Positions 8,540 through 17,176 of a DNA stretch of 64,000 bases are shown piece after piece. Every line of letters starts with the position of its first letter. The first letter of the stretch is position 1. A program made the position numbers and the translations under genes. Origin of the DNA: Parasedimentitalea marina (GTDB lineage Bacteria > Pseudomonadota > Alphaproteobacteria > Rhodobacterales > Rhodobacteraceae); contig NZ_CP033219.1 in the NCBI RefSeq assembly GCF_004006175.1, positions 3,286,001 to 3,350,000 of the forward strand, written 5' to 3'. The notes under the pieces were generated by a model. The model did not search any database. It was not told the origin of the DNA and was given only the letters and a program-made list of their open reading frames with translations.

Positions 8540-9433
8540 ATGTTGAAAGCGAAACGAGGCATGCCCCAGGACAACCCGACTGTTGGAATTCTGGCACCTG
8601 CAGCGAAACTCGGGTTCGTCCCGCATCTGTACCCGCTGGACAAATTACACTGGCCCTTGGGGCAACCTGAACGACTACTAGGCAAACAACTCAAAGATTT
8701 GGGCCGCAAGGATCACTTGTTATTGCCCCCCCGCAGCACGTCGTACTTTCGGCCCAGCTTCGGCACCCGCGCGAAGGTGTCTGTGATGGTCCTGGAGCCA
8801 CGCATTGTCCAAGAACGCCACATCCAAAAGCTCCTTCGGTTTCACTGGCGGTTTCACAAAGTCCTTGCAGCCGTCGAAGATGACCTTATTGCACATATTC
8901 CTAATGGTGTGTTTTTCCCATTTGGCAGCACCTGGGTAGACAACGTGGACAGTCTGGACCTAACTAAATCCCGCATGACATCGCTGATTGCCTCGGCGAA
9001 ACGATCGCAACCAGGCCATCTCGTCCGTCATAATATTGTCGATTGGGCACGTGCCAACGAAATGGATCTGGTCGCACTGGGCGGCGGATACCACCCCTTT
9101 GAGAACAAACACGAAGGGCTAGCGCCTTATCGTTTTTCAGTGGTGATCGAAAACTCAAACGAAACCAACTACTTCACCGAAAAGCTGATCGACACCATTC
9201 TGTGTGGTTGTGTGCCAATCTATCTGGGTTGCCCTAACATCGACCGTTTTTTCGACACGTCGGGTATGATCATTTGCAAAGATGAAAATGACATTCGCCA
9301 CGCCGTTGAGAATGCCTCAGAGCAGCTTTACCAGTCAAAATTACCCGCATTGCAGGCGATCCGGGATAAAGCTGCCCATTGGGGTGATCTCGAAGGCCGC
9401 GCAGCGCGGGCTCTTCTGGCGAGCGATGCCTAA
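8540..9433 (+). CDS. Glycosyltransferase family 10 (fucosyltransferase-like) protein
   Basis: A 297-residue protein with the family 10 C-terminal signature: YRFSVVIENSNETNYFTEKL then CGCVPIYLGCPNIDRFF at about residues 195-235. This is a closer match to the alpha-1,3-fucosyltransferase motif than the upstream paralogue shows. The start at 8540 is supported by AAAGGA 5 bp upstream. It is probably co-transcribed with the previous gene, and the two differ enough outside the motif to suggest different acceptors. No GDP-fucose synthesis genes or polysaccharide exporter lie in the window. Confidence 0.82.
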   Translation: MLKAKRGMPQDNPTVGILAPAAKLGFVPHLYPLDKLHWPLGQPERLLGKQLKDLGRKDHLLLPPRSTSYFRPSFGTRAKVSVMVLEPRIVQERHIQKLLRFHWRFHKVLAAVEDDLIAHIPNGVFFPFGSTWVDNVDSLDLTKSRMTSLIASAKRSQPGHLVRHNIVDWARANEMDLVALGGGYHPFENKHEGLAPYRFSVVIENSNETNYFTEKLIDTILCGCVPIYLGCPNIDRFFDTSGMIICKDENDIRHAVENASEQLYQSKLPALQAIRDKAAHWGDLEGRAARALLASDA

Positions 9434-9437
9434 AGCC

Positions 9438-10322
9438 TTACGGGACCTCAGGCAAATCTACCGTGCCACGCATCAGGACAAATCCTTTACCTGCAACCCG
9501 GATACCGGTCATCGCCTCTGCCGGGCCGACGCGGGTTACCTGGGCCTGGCCCGGGCGCCCCATGCCATGCCCCTGCTCGGCGATGAAGGTGTCCTTGTTC
9601 ATCATCCCGTGCCGCCACAGATAAGCACCCATGGCCCCTGTGGCCGAGCCGGTGAACGGATCTTCGGGTGGGCTGGGTGGCGCCAGCAACAACCGTGCAT
9701 AAGTGTCCCCGACAGGCGTTGCTCCCTGTAGCACCACCAAAAACGGTTCCATCATGTCAATCCCGTTAGCCCCAAGCACTTGCCCGACTTTTGCCAGTGC
9801 CTTTAGGTCAAGCTGCGCTGCAGTCAGGGCGGTGTGATCCTTTAGTACCGTGATGCAGAATGGCAGCCCGGTGGACACTTTTTGCGGCTGCCCGACAATT
9901 GCGTCCACAGGCAACGACACTGCTGCCGCTACCAATGCAGGGTCAACGGTTGGGCCAAACTCTGGGGCTATCTGGGTCATCTCAATCAGATCGCCATCCA
10001 ATGTGACTTGAACCAGCCCAGCGCCGGTTTCCAAAACCAACTGCGTACCGTCAATCAATCCGCGATCGCGCATCGCGGCAACTGTGGCAATAGTTGGGTG
10101 ACCTGCAAAGGGGATTTCACGGCTGGCCAAAAAATAGCGCACCTGTATGTCCGCCACATCCGATGGACCAGTAAACGTGCACTCCACCAGCGAGGTCTCG
10201 CGGACATATGCTGTGCAAACCGCCTCGGGCAAATCAGCGCCACCATGCACCACCGCGCAGCCATTGCCACCAAATGCCCGGTCCGAAAACGCATCTACCC
10301 AGTCGAAATCAAATCTGCTCAT
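9438..10322 (-). CDS. PhzF family isomerase/epimerase-like protein
   Basis: A 294-residue protein of the PhzF fold. The N-terminal FDWVDAFSDRAFGGNGCAVV segment and the EIPFAGHPTIATVAAM segment near residue 75 are family hallmarks, and an early Glu in the SLVECTF region fits the catalytic acid position. Known members include phenazine-pathway isomerases and diaminopimelate-epimerase-like enzymes; most, including this one, have no assigned substrate. There are no other phenazine genes here, so a phenazine role is unlikely. AAAGGG precedes the start. It converges on the second glycosyltransferase gene with 4 bp between stops. Confidence 0.88.
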   Translation of the reverse strand: MSRFDFDWVDAFSDRAFGGNGCAVVHGGADLPEAVCTAYVRETSLVECTFTGPSDVADIQVRYFLASREIPFAGHPTIATVAAMRDRGLIDGTQLVLETGAGLVQVTLDGDLIEMTQIAPEFGPTVDPALVAAAVSLPVDAIVGQPQKVSTGLPFCITVLKDHTALTAAQLDLKALAKVGQVLGANGIDMMEPFLVVLQGATPVGDTYARLLLAPPSPPEDPFTGSATGAMGAYLWRHGMMNKDTFIAEQGHGMGRPGQAQVTRVGPAEAMTGIRVAGKGFVLMRGTVDLPEVP

Positions 10323-10455
10323 TTGCGTACCCTTTCACCGCCGACCAAAACCCATGATTTCAGAAAATCAACCAACAGCATATCACCTGTCGTCGCGTTC
10401 TCGTTGGTCGTATCTGTGACACGGTCAGTACGGTATATCCAGCCCCCCAGTCAGG

Positions 10456-10683
10456 TCAGTGGACAGGCACAGGCGCATAGTCATTCTGACGCGCCAGGAC
10501 GAAAGCCATACGGCGGTCAGCAACCAATGCCAGTTGCTCTCCCTCGGCGTCGTGCAGCGCATATAGGTGAGTTCGCCCCTTGGCCCCCTTTTGCACCTCT
10601 TCCGGAAGATCCGCGACATCCACGGTTTTCACATAGGCCGCGCGCGGTTCAGGACCGTTGTGTTCACTTGCTACCTGCATCAT
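10456..10683 (-). CDS. DUF1150 family protein
   Basis: A 75-residue protein matching the small DUF1150 family found almost only in Rhodobacterales and relatives. The recognisable part is the central stretch HLYALHDAEGEQLALV followed by DRRMAFVLARQND. Its start codon overlaps the stop of the upstream hsp20 gene by 4 bp, so translation is coupled and the two form a heat-shock operon. The function is unknown; co-transcription with a small heat-shock protein suggests a role in proteostasis, which is inference. Confidence 0.88.
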   Translation of the reverse strand: MMQVASEHNGPEPRAAYVKTVDVADLPEEVQKGAKGRTHLYALHDAEGEQLALVADRRMAFVLARQNDYAPVPVH

Positions 10684-11096
10684 TCACTCTTTCTGATATT
10701 GATGGTCTGAACCACGGTTTCCGGGCGCGAGCGGGTTAGGTCTACGTGAAGCAAACCGTTTTCCATAATAGCATCTCCAACTTCGACACCGTCTGCCAAT
10801 ACAAACATGCGCTGAAACTGACGCGCGGCAATGCCGCGGTGCAAAAATACCCGTCCTTCGCTGTCTTCACCTTGCCGTCCGCGGATCACCAGCTGTCGAT
10901 CCTCGATGGTAATGGCCAGATCCTTTTCCGCAAACCCGGCCACAGCCAAAGTAATCCGGTAGGAGAAATCCGACGTTTGTTCGATGTTATAGGGGGGATA
11001 ACCCTCGTTACCCGATTTGGCCGAACGCTCTAGCAGACGTTCCAGCTGCTCGAACCCCAGCATATGTGGGTAAGAGCCCAGAGTGAGTTTTGACAC
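10680..11096 (-). CDS. Hsp20 family small heat-shock protein
   Basis: A 138-residue alpha-crystallin-type chaperone (IbpA-like). The N-terminal LTLGSYPHMLGFEQLERLLE and the crystallin core from about residue 38 to 125 are clear, including FAEKDLAITIEDRQLVIRG and a GIAARQFQRMFVL segment near the core end. It holds unfolded proteins for refolding by other chaperones. Translation starts at a GTG at 11096, with AAGGA 8 bp upstream. A heat-shock-type promoter is visible 66-95 bp upstream. It is followed by an overlapping DUF1150 gene. Confidence 0.94.
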   Translation of the reverse strand: MSKLTLGSYPHMLGFEQLERLLERSAKSGNEGYPPYNIEQTSDFSYRITLAVAGFAEKDLAITIEDRQLVIRGRQGEDSEGRVFLHRGIAARQFQRMFVLADGVEVGDAIMENGLLHVDLTRSRPETVVQTINIRKSE

Positions 11097-11161
11097 GTAA
11101 TTCGTCCTTCAAAGCGTAAGCGACGGTAAGCGCAAACCCCATTGTGGCAGCCTGCACTGTG

Positions 11162-11191
11162 AATATGGGAAGAAACTAACATTTTAACAAG
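11162..11191 (-). promoter_or_regulatory. RpoH-type (sigma-32) promoter of hsp20
   Basis: On the minus strand, CTTGTT (11186-11191) and CCCATATT (11162-11169) are separated by 16 bp. This matches the CTTG / CCCATNT pattern of alphaproteobacterial heat-shock promoters and lies upstream of the hsp20 GTG start. Confidence 0.65.
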
Positions 11192-11272
11192 TGCAAGGCG
11201 TACAGGGACTAGGCGAAAAGAACGTAAACGCGTACCCTACGGCGACGACTTTCTTCACTTTCCGAGTCACCA

Positions 11273-11497
11273 ATGAACGCCCCTACTGATATTTCTATGA
11301 AAACCGATGATGTGCTGAAGGTGGAACTCGAAGTGTTCCGCCGCCAGCACCGTGACTTGGATGAGGCTATTCACGCCCTGCAAGACAAGGGCACCGGCGA
11401 TCAGCTAACGCTCCGCCGTCTGAAAAAGCAAAAGCTGTGGCTTAAGGATATCATCGCCCAAATCGAAGATCGCCTGTTGCCAGATATACTTGCCTGA
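11273..11497 (+). CDS. YdcH family (DUF465) protein
   Basis: A 74-residue, almost wholly helical protein. The FRRQHRDLDEAIHAL segment and RRLKKQKLWLKDIIAQIE near the C-terminus are typical of the YdcH/DUF465 family of short coiled-coil proteins. No function is established. It stands alone, divergent from the hsp20 operon, with no strong ribosome site in front of the chosen ATG. Confidence 0.85.
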   Translation: MNAPTDISMKTDDVLKVELEVFRRQHRDLDEAIHALQDKGTGDQLTLRRLKKQKLWLKDIIAQIEDRLLPDILA

Positions 11498-11562
11498 GGT
11501 CGGGACAGGTCTCTTCATTATTCCTTTGATCCGCACGGCATGGGTGAGAGTGAAGCTGTCCC

Positions 11563-12477
11563 TTACCCCAGCTTTTCAGCTGCTTCTGCCTCCAGCACAA
11601 CTTGCACGGCCTGAAGCACCAATTGCATATTGGATACAGCCTCTGACACCTGCTGTTGCAATTTTGACCGGGTTACAAATAACCCACCCAGCTCCATCGG
11701 ATTTCCATCGCAAGACAACGCGACATGGGTTTCATCCCAGGACCTTACCAGCGAAAACAACCGGCAATTGGGCAACTCGGCATTTAGTCTAAGGATATTC
11801 TCCAGATAGGGCTCAAAACCGTGATCATTGGCCTTTTCTCTCTTGCTGGAAAATGCACGAAATTCTTCGCCTTTGGGACATTTCTTTCGGGCTGTCTCTA
11901 TGAAATTTCTGGTGCCAACCAATGGCCTGCGAAAATGTTCACTGCGCGTCCGCTCCTCCGTTGTTACTACCAGACTATTCCTGTTTTCCGGATGCTTCAG
12001 TAAAATAACCAAGCCAGCAAAAAGGGTTTTGGGGCTCTTTCCGCCTGTTGTGATGTGGATATCGCGACTGCTCACAGAGACACGGCCAAAGTCACTTTTT
12101 AAACTATCCTCAGATCGCGCAACGCGACCCGAGGGAAGCAGCCCGGTGTCCAGCAAGTCCTGCACCCCATGAAAGGTACGGCTGTATTCAAACCCCACCG
12201 CCTTGGCCACTGTCGGTAATAGTGAAGCAGAGAACGTTTTACGAAGAAAACCACTGACAGAAGCTGCTCCAATAAATGCTCCAATCAGTGGCAAGAATGA
12301 GAGTCCTAACTCTTCCGGATTGCTAGCATAAACCAAATGGGTGCCCCAAACACCCGCCAATAGGATGCTGAGCACGGCAATCCAAGACAATATTTGGCCC
12401 ATTTTCAAGGCGCTAAGCGCGCCCTGAAGCTGGCTGTCTATGCTAGGCTCGCCTGTAAGTTCATAATATTTTGTCAT
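11563..12477 (-). CDS. DUF3137-like membrane protein
   Basis: A 304-residue protein with two N-terminal hydrophobic helices (about residues 23-50 and 58-78) and a large soluble C-terminal part, a layout like DUF3137 proteins. The central VSSRDIHITTGGKSPKTLFAG block resembles the family's shared beta-rich segment. Function is unknown. The start at 12477 has AGGG 5 bp upstream; the longer reading from 12504 lacks a ribosome site. The coding sequence is richer in A+T than its neighbours, which hints at later acquisition. It is isolated, with repeats upstream. Confidence 0.7.
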   Translation of the reverse strand: MTKYYELTGEPSIDSQLQGALSALKMGQILSWIAVLSILLAGVWGTHLVYASNPEELGLSFLPLIGAFIGAASVSGFLRKTFSASLLPTVAKAVGFEYSRTFHGVQDLLDTGLLPSGRVARSEDSLKSDFGRVSVSSRDIHITTGGKSPKTLFAGLVILLKHPENRNSLVVTTEERTRSEHFRRPLVGTRNFIETARKKCPKGEEFRAFSSKREKANDHGFEPYLENILRLNAELPNCRLFSLVRSWDETHVALSCDGNPMELGGLFVTRSKLQQQVSEAVSNMQLVLQAVQVVLEAEAAEKLG

Positions 12478-12652
12478 AAATACCCTATACCGACCACTGG
12501 CCACTCAATCCTTAGCCGTCACGTTCCACGTAAAATTCTAATCCTGATTATTGCCCAGATACAGTTTTACCTGAGTTATCCAAAGCCACCTAAAGTTTCA
12601 CCAAGTTGAACACTGCAAAATTGGTGGCACTGTTCAATTGGTAAAACAAGAA

Positions 12653-12823
12653 CTCCCGCCTCCTTGGCCCCCACGGCTACGCCGCAGGATCCGCAGAGTT
12701 GGGCCAGGCAGCGCGCCAGTGCGCGCTGCGGTTGCGACCAGACACCACCCGCGCCGCGCACTGGCGCGGTGCCATGCCCAACGGGAGGACGGGCATGTTT
12801 CATGCCCAAACGACGGGCGGGAG
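12653..12823. repeat. REPIN-like paired palindromic repeat
   Basis: The stretch begins with CTCCCGCC (12653-12660) and ends with its complement GGCGGGAG (12816-12823). Inside are several strong hairpins, including GCAGCGCGC / GCGCGCTGC and GGGCATG-TTT-CATGCCC. The right half (from about 12763) follows the pattern GCRCGGYGCCAYGCCC, variable hairpin, GCGGGAGCC that recurs at 49253-49323 (inverted) and 49453-49535. The 455-bp gap between the DUF3137-like gene and purE otherwise holds only the purE promoter. Confidence 0.7.
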
Positions 12824-12863
12824 CCTCTGAGATAGAATACTGCCGCGCACCGCCAATGCCGCA

Positions 12864-12891
12864 TTGCCTCAGGCCCCGTTTTCCCTATAGT
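12864..12891 (+). promoter_or_regulatory. Sigma-70-type promoter of purEK
   Basis: TTGCCT at 12864-12869 and TATAGT at 12886-12891 with a 16-bp spacer, about 70 bp upstream of purE and outside the repeat. Confidence 0.6.
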
Positions 12892-12959
12892 GCCCGCTTC
12901 TCTTTCACCCCGGCAGAGGCATCCCGCGCTCTGCAGTAAAACAAGGGACAGGGCAAAAT

Positions 12960-13448
12960 ATGGCCGACATCAAAGTGGGTATCATCATGGGCAGCCAGTC
13001 GGACTGGCCCACCATGAAAGAAGCCGCCAATATTCTGGATGAGCTGGGCATTGCTTATGAGGCCAAGATAGTCTCGGCTCATCGCACACCCGACAGGCTG
13101 TGGAGCTATGGCAAGTCTGCCGCTGACCGTGGCTTGCAGGTTATCATCGCCGGCGCTGGCGGTGCTGCGCATTTGCCAGGCATGGTGGCCTCCAAGACCC
13201 GCGTTCCAGTGGTCGGCATTCCGGTTCAAACCCGTGCTCTGTCCGGAGTTGATTCACTGTATTCCATCGTTCAGATGCCCAAGGGATTCCCCGTTGCCAC
13301 AATGGCAATCGGTGCTGCTGGCGCGGCCAATGGCGCCTTGATGGCCGCTGGCATCCTCGCATTGCAAGACACAGCTCTGGCCGAACGGCTCGATGCCTGG
13401 CGCGCCGCCCTGTCGGCCTCGATCCCTGAGGAGCCAGTAGATGACTGA
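12960..13448 (+). CDS. purE: 5-(carboxyamino)imidazole ribonucleotide mutase
   Basis: A 162-residue class I PurE that converts N5-CAIR to CAIR in purine synthesis. The substrate-binding motifs GSQSDWPTM (near residue 11), SAHRTPDR (near 40) and [11 protein letters not shown] (near 66) are all present, as is the [13 protein letters not shown] stretch. An AAGGGACAGGGC purine-rich ribosome region precedes the start. It overlaps purK by 8 bp, so the two are translationally coupled and PurK supplies its substrate. Confidence 0.97.
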   Translation: MADIKVGIIMGSQSDWPTMKEAANILDELGIAYEAKIVSAHRTPDRLWSYGKSAADRGLQVIIAGAGGAAHLPGMVASKTRVPVVGIPVQTRALSGVDSLYSIVQMPKGFPVATMAIGAAGAANGALMAAGILALQDTALAERLDAWRAALSASIPEEPVDD

Positions 13449-14517
13449 TGCCCTGAAACCCGGTGCCACCATCGGCATTCTTGGCGGTGGCCAGTTGGGC
13501 CGGATGCTGTCGGTTGCTGCCTCTCGCCTGGGCTTTGTCACCCATATCTATGAACCCGGCGCCAATCCGCCCGCTGGTCAGGTGGCCGACCGTGTGACCA
13601 CGGCAGGCTATGACGACGCCGAGGCGTTGACGGCCTTTGCGGCCTCGGTTGATGTGATCACTTATGAGTTTGAGAACATTCCAACCGCCGCGCTGGATAT
13701 TCTGGAAAGCCAGCTTCCAATCCGCCCCGGCCGCGAGGCCCTGCGGATCAGTCAAGACCGGCTGACCGAGAAGAATTTTCTGCAAGGTCTCGGCCTGACC
13801 ACAGCACCCTTTGCCGATATCACCGATCAGGCCAGTCTAAACGCAGCACTGGCGGATATCGGCGCCCCGGCGATCCTGAAAACCCGCCGCTTTGGCTATG
13901 ACGGCAAGGGACAGGCACGGATCAAGACCCCTGATGATGCCCCACAGGCATTAGCTGACATGGCCGGAGCCCCTGCTCTGCTTGAAGGTTTCATCAGCTT
14001 CAGCCACGAGGTATCAGTCATTGCTGCGCGCGGATTGCAGGGCGATGTCGCCTGCTATGATCCCGGTGAGAACGTCCACACTGACGGCATTCTGGCCACC
14101 ACAACCGTTCCAGCCAAACTCTCCGCCTCTCAGCGCATGGATGCGGTCCTACTGGCGGCACGTATCCTGACCGAGCTGGACTATGTTGGCGTCTTAGGGG
14201 TCGAGCTGTTTGTCACGCCTCAGGGCCTTGTGGTGAATGAGATTGCGCCACGGGTTCACAACTCCGGTCATTGGACCCAGAACGGCTGCAGCGTGGATCA
14301 ATTTGAACAGCACATCCGGGCTGTCGTCGGCTGGCCGCTGGGCGATGGTCAACGTCACAGTGATGTGGTGATGGAAAATCTGATCGGCGCCGACATGGAT
14401 CGCCTGCCGGATCTGGCAAAAGAGGTCGATTGCGCCATTCATCTATATGGCAAAGCTGACACCAAACCTGGCCGTAAGATGGGCCACGTAAACCGGATCG
14501 TTCGCAACAAGGCATAA
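13441..14517 (+). CDS. purK: 5-(carboxyamino)imidazole ribonucleotide synthase
   Basis: A 358-residue ATP-grasp enzyme that carboxylates AIR with bicarbonate and ATP to give N5-CAIR. The N-terminal [13 protein letters not shown] and central [10 protein letters not shown] motifs are diagnostic, and [14 protein letters not shown] near the C-terminus supplies metal and nucleotide ligands. Length is normal. It overlaps purE and is followed within 25 bp by a strong terminator that ends the purEK operon. Confidence 0.97.
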   Translation: MTDALKPGATIGILGGGQLGRMLSVAASRLGFVTHIYEPGANPPAGQVADRVTTAGYDDAEALTAFAASVDVITYEFENIPTAALDILESQLPIRPGREALRISQDRLTEKNFLQGLGLTTAPFADITDQASLNAALADIGAPAILKTRRFGYDGKGQARIKTPDDAPQALADMAGAPALLEGFISFSHEVSVIAARGLQGDVACYDPGENVHTDGILATTTVPAKLSASQRMDAVLLAARILTELDYVGVLGVELFVTPQGLVVNEIAPRVHNSGHWTQNGCSVDQFEQHIRAVVGWPLGDGQRHSDVVMENLIGADMDRLPDLAKEVDCAIHLYGKADTKPGRKMGHVNRIVRNKA

Positions 14518-14538
14518 GCCTCGGTTGCCTGCCCCTTC

Positions 14539-14566
14539 AACACCCGCCCTTCGGCGGGTGTTTTCA
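14539..14566 (+). terminator. Rho-independent terminator of purEK
   Basis: AACACCCGCC (14539-14548), loop CTTC, GGCGGGTGTT (14553-14562), then TTC. The 10-bp stem is perfect. Confidence 0.88.
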
Positions 14567-14629
14567 TGTGGCACCACAGATGTTTGATCTCACACCAGCA
14601 GGATGGTTTGGCCAATGCAGGAAGCCAGG

Positions 14630-15436
14630 TCAGCGTGTCTCAGTCTCGTCTCCGGTCTCGTCATTACCACAGCCCAACCCATCGCAGACCTCCTCGATGA
14701 TGGCATGAACCGAGCCAATCCAACTCATCGTTTCGTTGAAGCTCCCGAATTCGATAAAATGCAGCGTCTGCACGATGACCTTTGAGTTGTTCATCATAAA
14801 AGTATGAGTGACAGGTAGCGTCAGATGGCCAACCATGCCCTCGATCATGGTGGATTTGACCGAGACCTTGCCATCATCCGGGCCGTCAATCAGATTGGAA
14901 AAAACCGGGCTGATGCTGCGATTGCCTGCAATCACACCCAAGGGAAAATCCACCGCCGGCAAGCGCTCAGGCACCCCGTCAGGACCCGTACCCAGCTGCA
15001 TGCCCGCCGGACCGTTCAGCAGGCCAAACACTTCCCAATCGCCCAACTCGTCCACCAGTTCACTGCCGTGGTTGGGTGGGCCAAGCATAACCGTGCGGCC
15101 CAACTGCCTGGGCCGGTTGTCCTGCAGCCAATAGCGCAACAAAATGCCGCCCATTGAATGGGTAACAAAATTGACCGGCCTGTCGCCACATTCTGCCACC
15201 GCTTTCGGCAACGTCAGATCCGCCAGCTCCGGGATCGGCAGATCTGTCGATGGGTAGCCTGGCACCACCACCTTGTAGTCCCGTGCTTTGAAGACCTGCT
15301 CCATCACTGCAAACGACGTTTCGGTGCGGGCCAGCCCATGTAGCAGGATCACACATTCACCACTGTCGGCGCGGGCCGGAGACAGTGGCAGCAGAACCAA
15401 GGCGATAGCCAGAAGGCACGATTTACAGTTTCTCAT
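14630..15436 (-). CDS. Secreted alpha/beta hydrolase (lipase-like)
   Basis: A 268-residue protein with an N-terminal signal peptide (cleavage likely after the ARA near residue 23). It has an alpha/beta-hydrolase fold: the oxyanion segment VILLHGLART at 29-38 and the nucleophile elbow THSMGG with Ser94. The sequence LGPPNHGSELVDELG and the overall order resemble PGAP1- or LipA-like lipases acting outside the cytoplasm. The substrate is unknown. It lies 42 bp downstream of a DMT transporter gene on the same strand and may share its transcript. Confidence 0.82.
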   Translation of the reverse strand: MRNCKSCLLAIALVLLPLSPARADSGECVILLHGLARTETSFAVMEQVFKARDYKVVVPGYPSTDLPIPELADLTLPKAVAECGDRPVNFVTHSMGGILLRYWLQDNRPRQLGRTVMLGPPNHGSELVDELGDWEVFGLLNGPAGMQLGTGPDGVPERLPAVDFPLGVIAGNRSISPVFSNLIDGPDDGKVSVKSTMIEGMVGHLTLPVTHTFMMNNSKVIVQTLHFIEFGSFNETMSWIGSVHAIIEEVCDGLGCGNDETGDETETR

Positions 15437-15478
15437 GATATGCAGATAAGCCCAAAAAGGACGCCGTGAAAGCCTTTA

Positions 15479-16327
15479 TCAGCGCGCTTTCCTTGGCGAC
15501 AAGGTGATGACCAGCGCGATCCCGCCCAGCACGGCCAGCGTCCCGATGAGCAGTTGCAGCGACAGGCTCTCTCCCAGGCCGATCACCCCGGCCAGTATGG
15601 CAATCACCGGAACGCTCAACTGAACCGTAGCCGCGACAGCCGGTTGCAGTTGCGGCAATACCCGGTACCACAAGGCATATCCCAACCCTGAGGTTACAGC
15701 CCCGGATACAATCGCCAGCCCTGCCCCTGACATTGATATCGCAACTGGTTCGGACAGCACCCAGGTCAGTGGCAACACCATGACCGTCGCCCACATGAAG
15801 TTCATTGTCGTTGCTGCCAAGGGCGATTGCACCTGTCGCCCCAGCAAACTGTATATCGCCCAGCCCAGACCTGCGGCGACCATGCAGGCCGCTCCGATCA
15901 AAGGCACCTGAACTGACCCAGTGGGCCAAAGTACATAGGTCAGCCCCGCAAAGGCCAGCAAAGCCCCCAGAACCTGTCCCGGCGCCACCACAGACCCACG
16001 CAGCGCACCCCAGCCGAACATGGTAATCTGCACAACGCCAAACAGGATCAAAGCACCTAACCCGGCGTCCAGATTACGATACGCCAACGAAAACCCGATC
16101 ATATACAGCGCCAATGAACCGCCACCGACCAGACTAGCCCGGACAGGTTGAGAAAGGTCTTGCTGGCGCCATCGACACAGTGCCAACAACGTGACCATCC
16201 CGGCAGCCAGCCGGATCTGCGCAAAGCCCATCGCATCGATTTCACCTGATCCAACGGCCAATCGGTTCAGTATTGAATTGCCAGCAAACGCCAGCATGAC
16301 CACCACAGTCAAAATAATCAGCCGCAT
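15479..16327 (-). CDS. DMT superfamily (EamA) transporter
   Basis: A 282-residue inner-membrane protein with about ten hydrophobic helices arranged as two EamA repeats (roughly residues 3-135 and 145-275), ending in a positively charged tail SPRKAR. The family exports metabolites or amino acids; the substrate cannot be inferred. The start at 16327 has GAGGG about 6 bp upstream. It is probably the first gene of a two-gene unit with the lipase-like hydrolase. Confidence 0.87.
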   Translation of the reverse strand: MRLIILTVVVMLAFAGNSILNRLAVGSGEIDAMGFAQIRLAAGMVTLLALCRWRQQDLSQPVRASLVGGGSLALYMIGFSLAYRNLDAGLGALILFGVVQITMFGWGALRGSVVAPGQVLGALLAFAGLTYVLWPTGSVQVPLIGAACMVAAGLGWAIYSLLGRQVQSPLAATTMNFMWATVMVLPLTWVLSEPVAISMSGAGLAIVSGAVTSGLGYALWYRVLPQLQPAVAATVQLSVPVIAILAGVIGLGESLSLQLLIGTLAVLGGIALVITLSPRKAR

Positions 16328-16361
16328 ACCCGACCCTCATTATTGGTCGGTTCGACCCGAC

Positions 16362-16724
16362 CTAGTTGTCCAGAATACGCAATCCTGTATCGCCTTGACC
16401 GCAGGTATAACAGCAATCTGTGCATCCGCTGACATCATTCATTCCGACGCCCCAATAACTTTCAGATTCCCCACGCACCCAAGCGCCATAACAGATTTTC
16501 TCTCCACTACTGCATTCCAAATTGTACGAGTGTGAGTCGTAGTCCTTCAATAGGTAAACCTGGCCATCACCAGGCCAGGCGCGATTGTAATCCTGACTGT
16601 AGAATTCCAGGCTCACGATATTGGGATGTTCACTCCGAATTGTCCATTTCAGGCTGTCTGCGAACGCCGGCCCGCTGAGCGCCAGCACTGCTATGACACC
16701 GGCTAGAATACTTGATACCTTCAT
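16362..16724 (-). CDS. Small secreted cysteine-rich protein, unknown function
   Basis: A 120-residue protein with a clear signal peptide (MKVSSILAGVIAVLALSG, cleavage after AFA near residue 23). The mature part has several Trp and Tyr residues, two Cys around LECSSGEKIC, and a C-terminal cluster SGCTDCCYTCGQGDTG with a CxxCCxxC pattern, consistent with disulfides or a metal site in the periplasm. The ATG at 16724 is supported by a GGGGGGAA ribosome site; a longer reading from 16787 is not. I do not recognise a family. Confidence 0.72.
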   Translation of the reverse strand: MKVSSILAGVIAVLALSGPAFADSLKWTIRSEHPNIVSLEFYSQDYNRAWPGDGQVYLLKDYDSHSYNLECSSGEKICYGAWVRGESESYWGVGMNDVSGCTDCCYTCGQGDTGLRILDN

Positions 16725-16917
16725 CGTTCCCCCCATCGATTTCCAATTCACACCACTCCAGTTTACGGCAGAGACCCCAAAACGCAAAATGACCGCAAAA
16801 TATCGCGGTCAGTTTCCAGTCTGTCGATCTTATTTCCGGCTGGTTACGCAGACCCCACGCTGCCTGGCCGCCGCAGTTGACGCAAATTGAGGCCGCTTTT
16901 TCAGGCGGCCTCATGAC

Positions 16918-17148
16918 TCAAAACCAAGGCGGTATGTCCAACGGGGAGCGGTCCCGTATCGGCGGAAGGCCGATATCCTTGCGCATATGAGCATTCAGCG
17001 GCGGCGACAGCATTGCGACCGGGGTTTTGCGGACGAACAAATGGCGCAGCAAGGCGCTCAGCACCCGCCACTTACCAAAGTCCGAGGTGATTTGGGTGAG
17101 CGCCGTATTCAGGTCGGCAAACGGGTTTGTAGGTTCAAGTCGTGTCAT
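16918..17148 (-). CDS. DUF1127-like small protein
   Basis: A 76-residue basic protein whose C-terminal LNAHMRKDIGLPP resembles the end of DUF1127 (YjiS-like) proteins, short Arg-rich proteins that in some alphaproteobacteria affect small-RNA and phosphate responses. The ATG at 17148 is preceded by GGAGG at the right distance; the in-frame ATG at 17166 would place that site inside the gene. The ribosome site is part of a hairpin (17158-17176), suggesting translational control. Family membership is tentative. Confidence 0.62.
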   Translation of the reverse strand: MTRLEPTNPFADLNTALTQITSDFGKWRVLSALLRHLFVRKTPVAMLSPPLNAHMRKDIGLPPIRDRSPLDIPPWF

Positions 17149-17157
17149 GATTTGCAA

Positions 17158-17176
17158 CCTCCGCATAAAACGGAGG
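17158..17176 (-). promoter_or_regulatory. Hairpin masking the ribosome-binding site of the DUF1127-like gene
   Basis: On the minus strand CCTCCG (17171-17176), a 7-nt loop, then CGGAGG (17158-17163), which is the Shine-Dalgarno sequence for the start at 17148. The perfect 6-bp stem would hide the ribosome site when folded. Confidence 0.5.

Noticed and set aside
9438-10322. Phenazine biosynthesis suggested by the PhzF family name.
   Set aside because: No other phz genes are present and most PhzF-like proteins act elsewhere.
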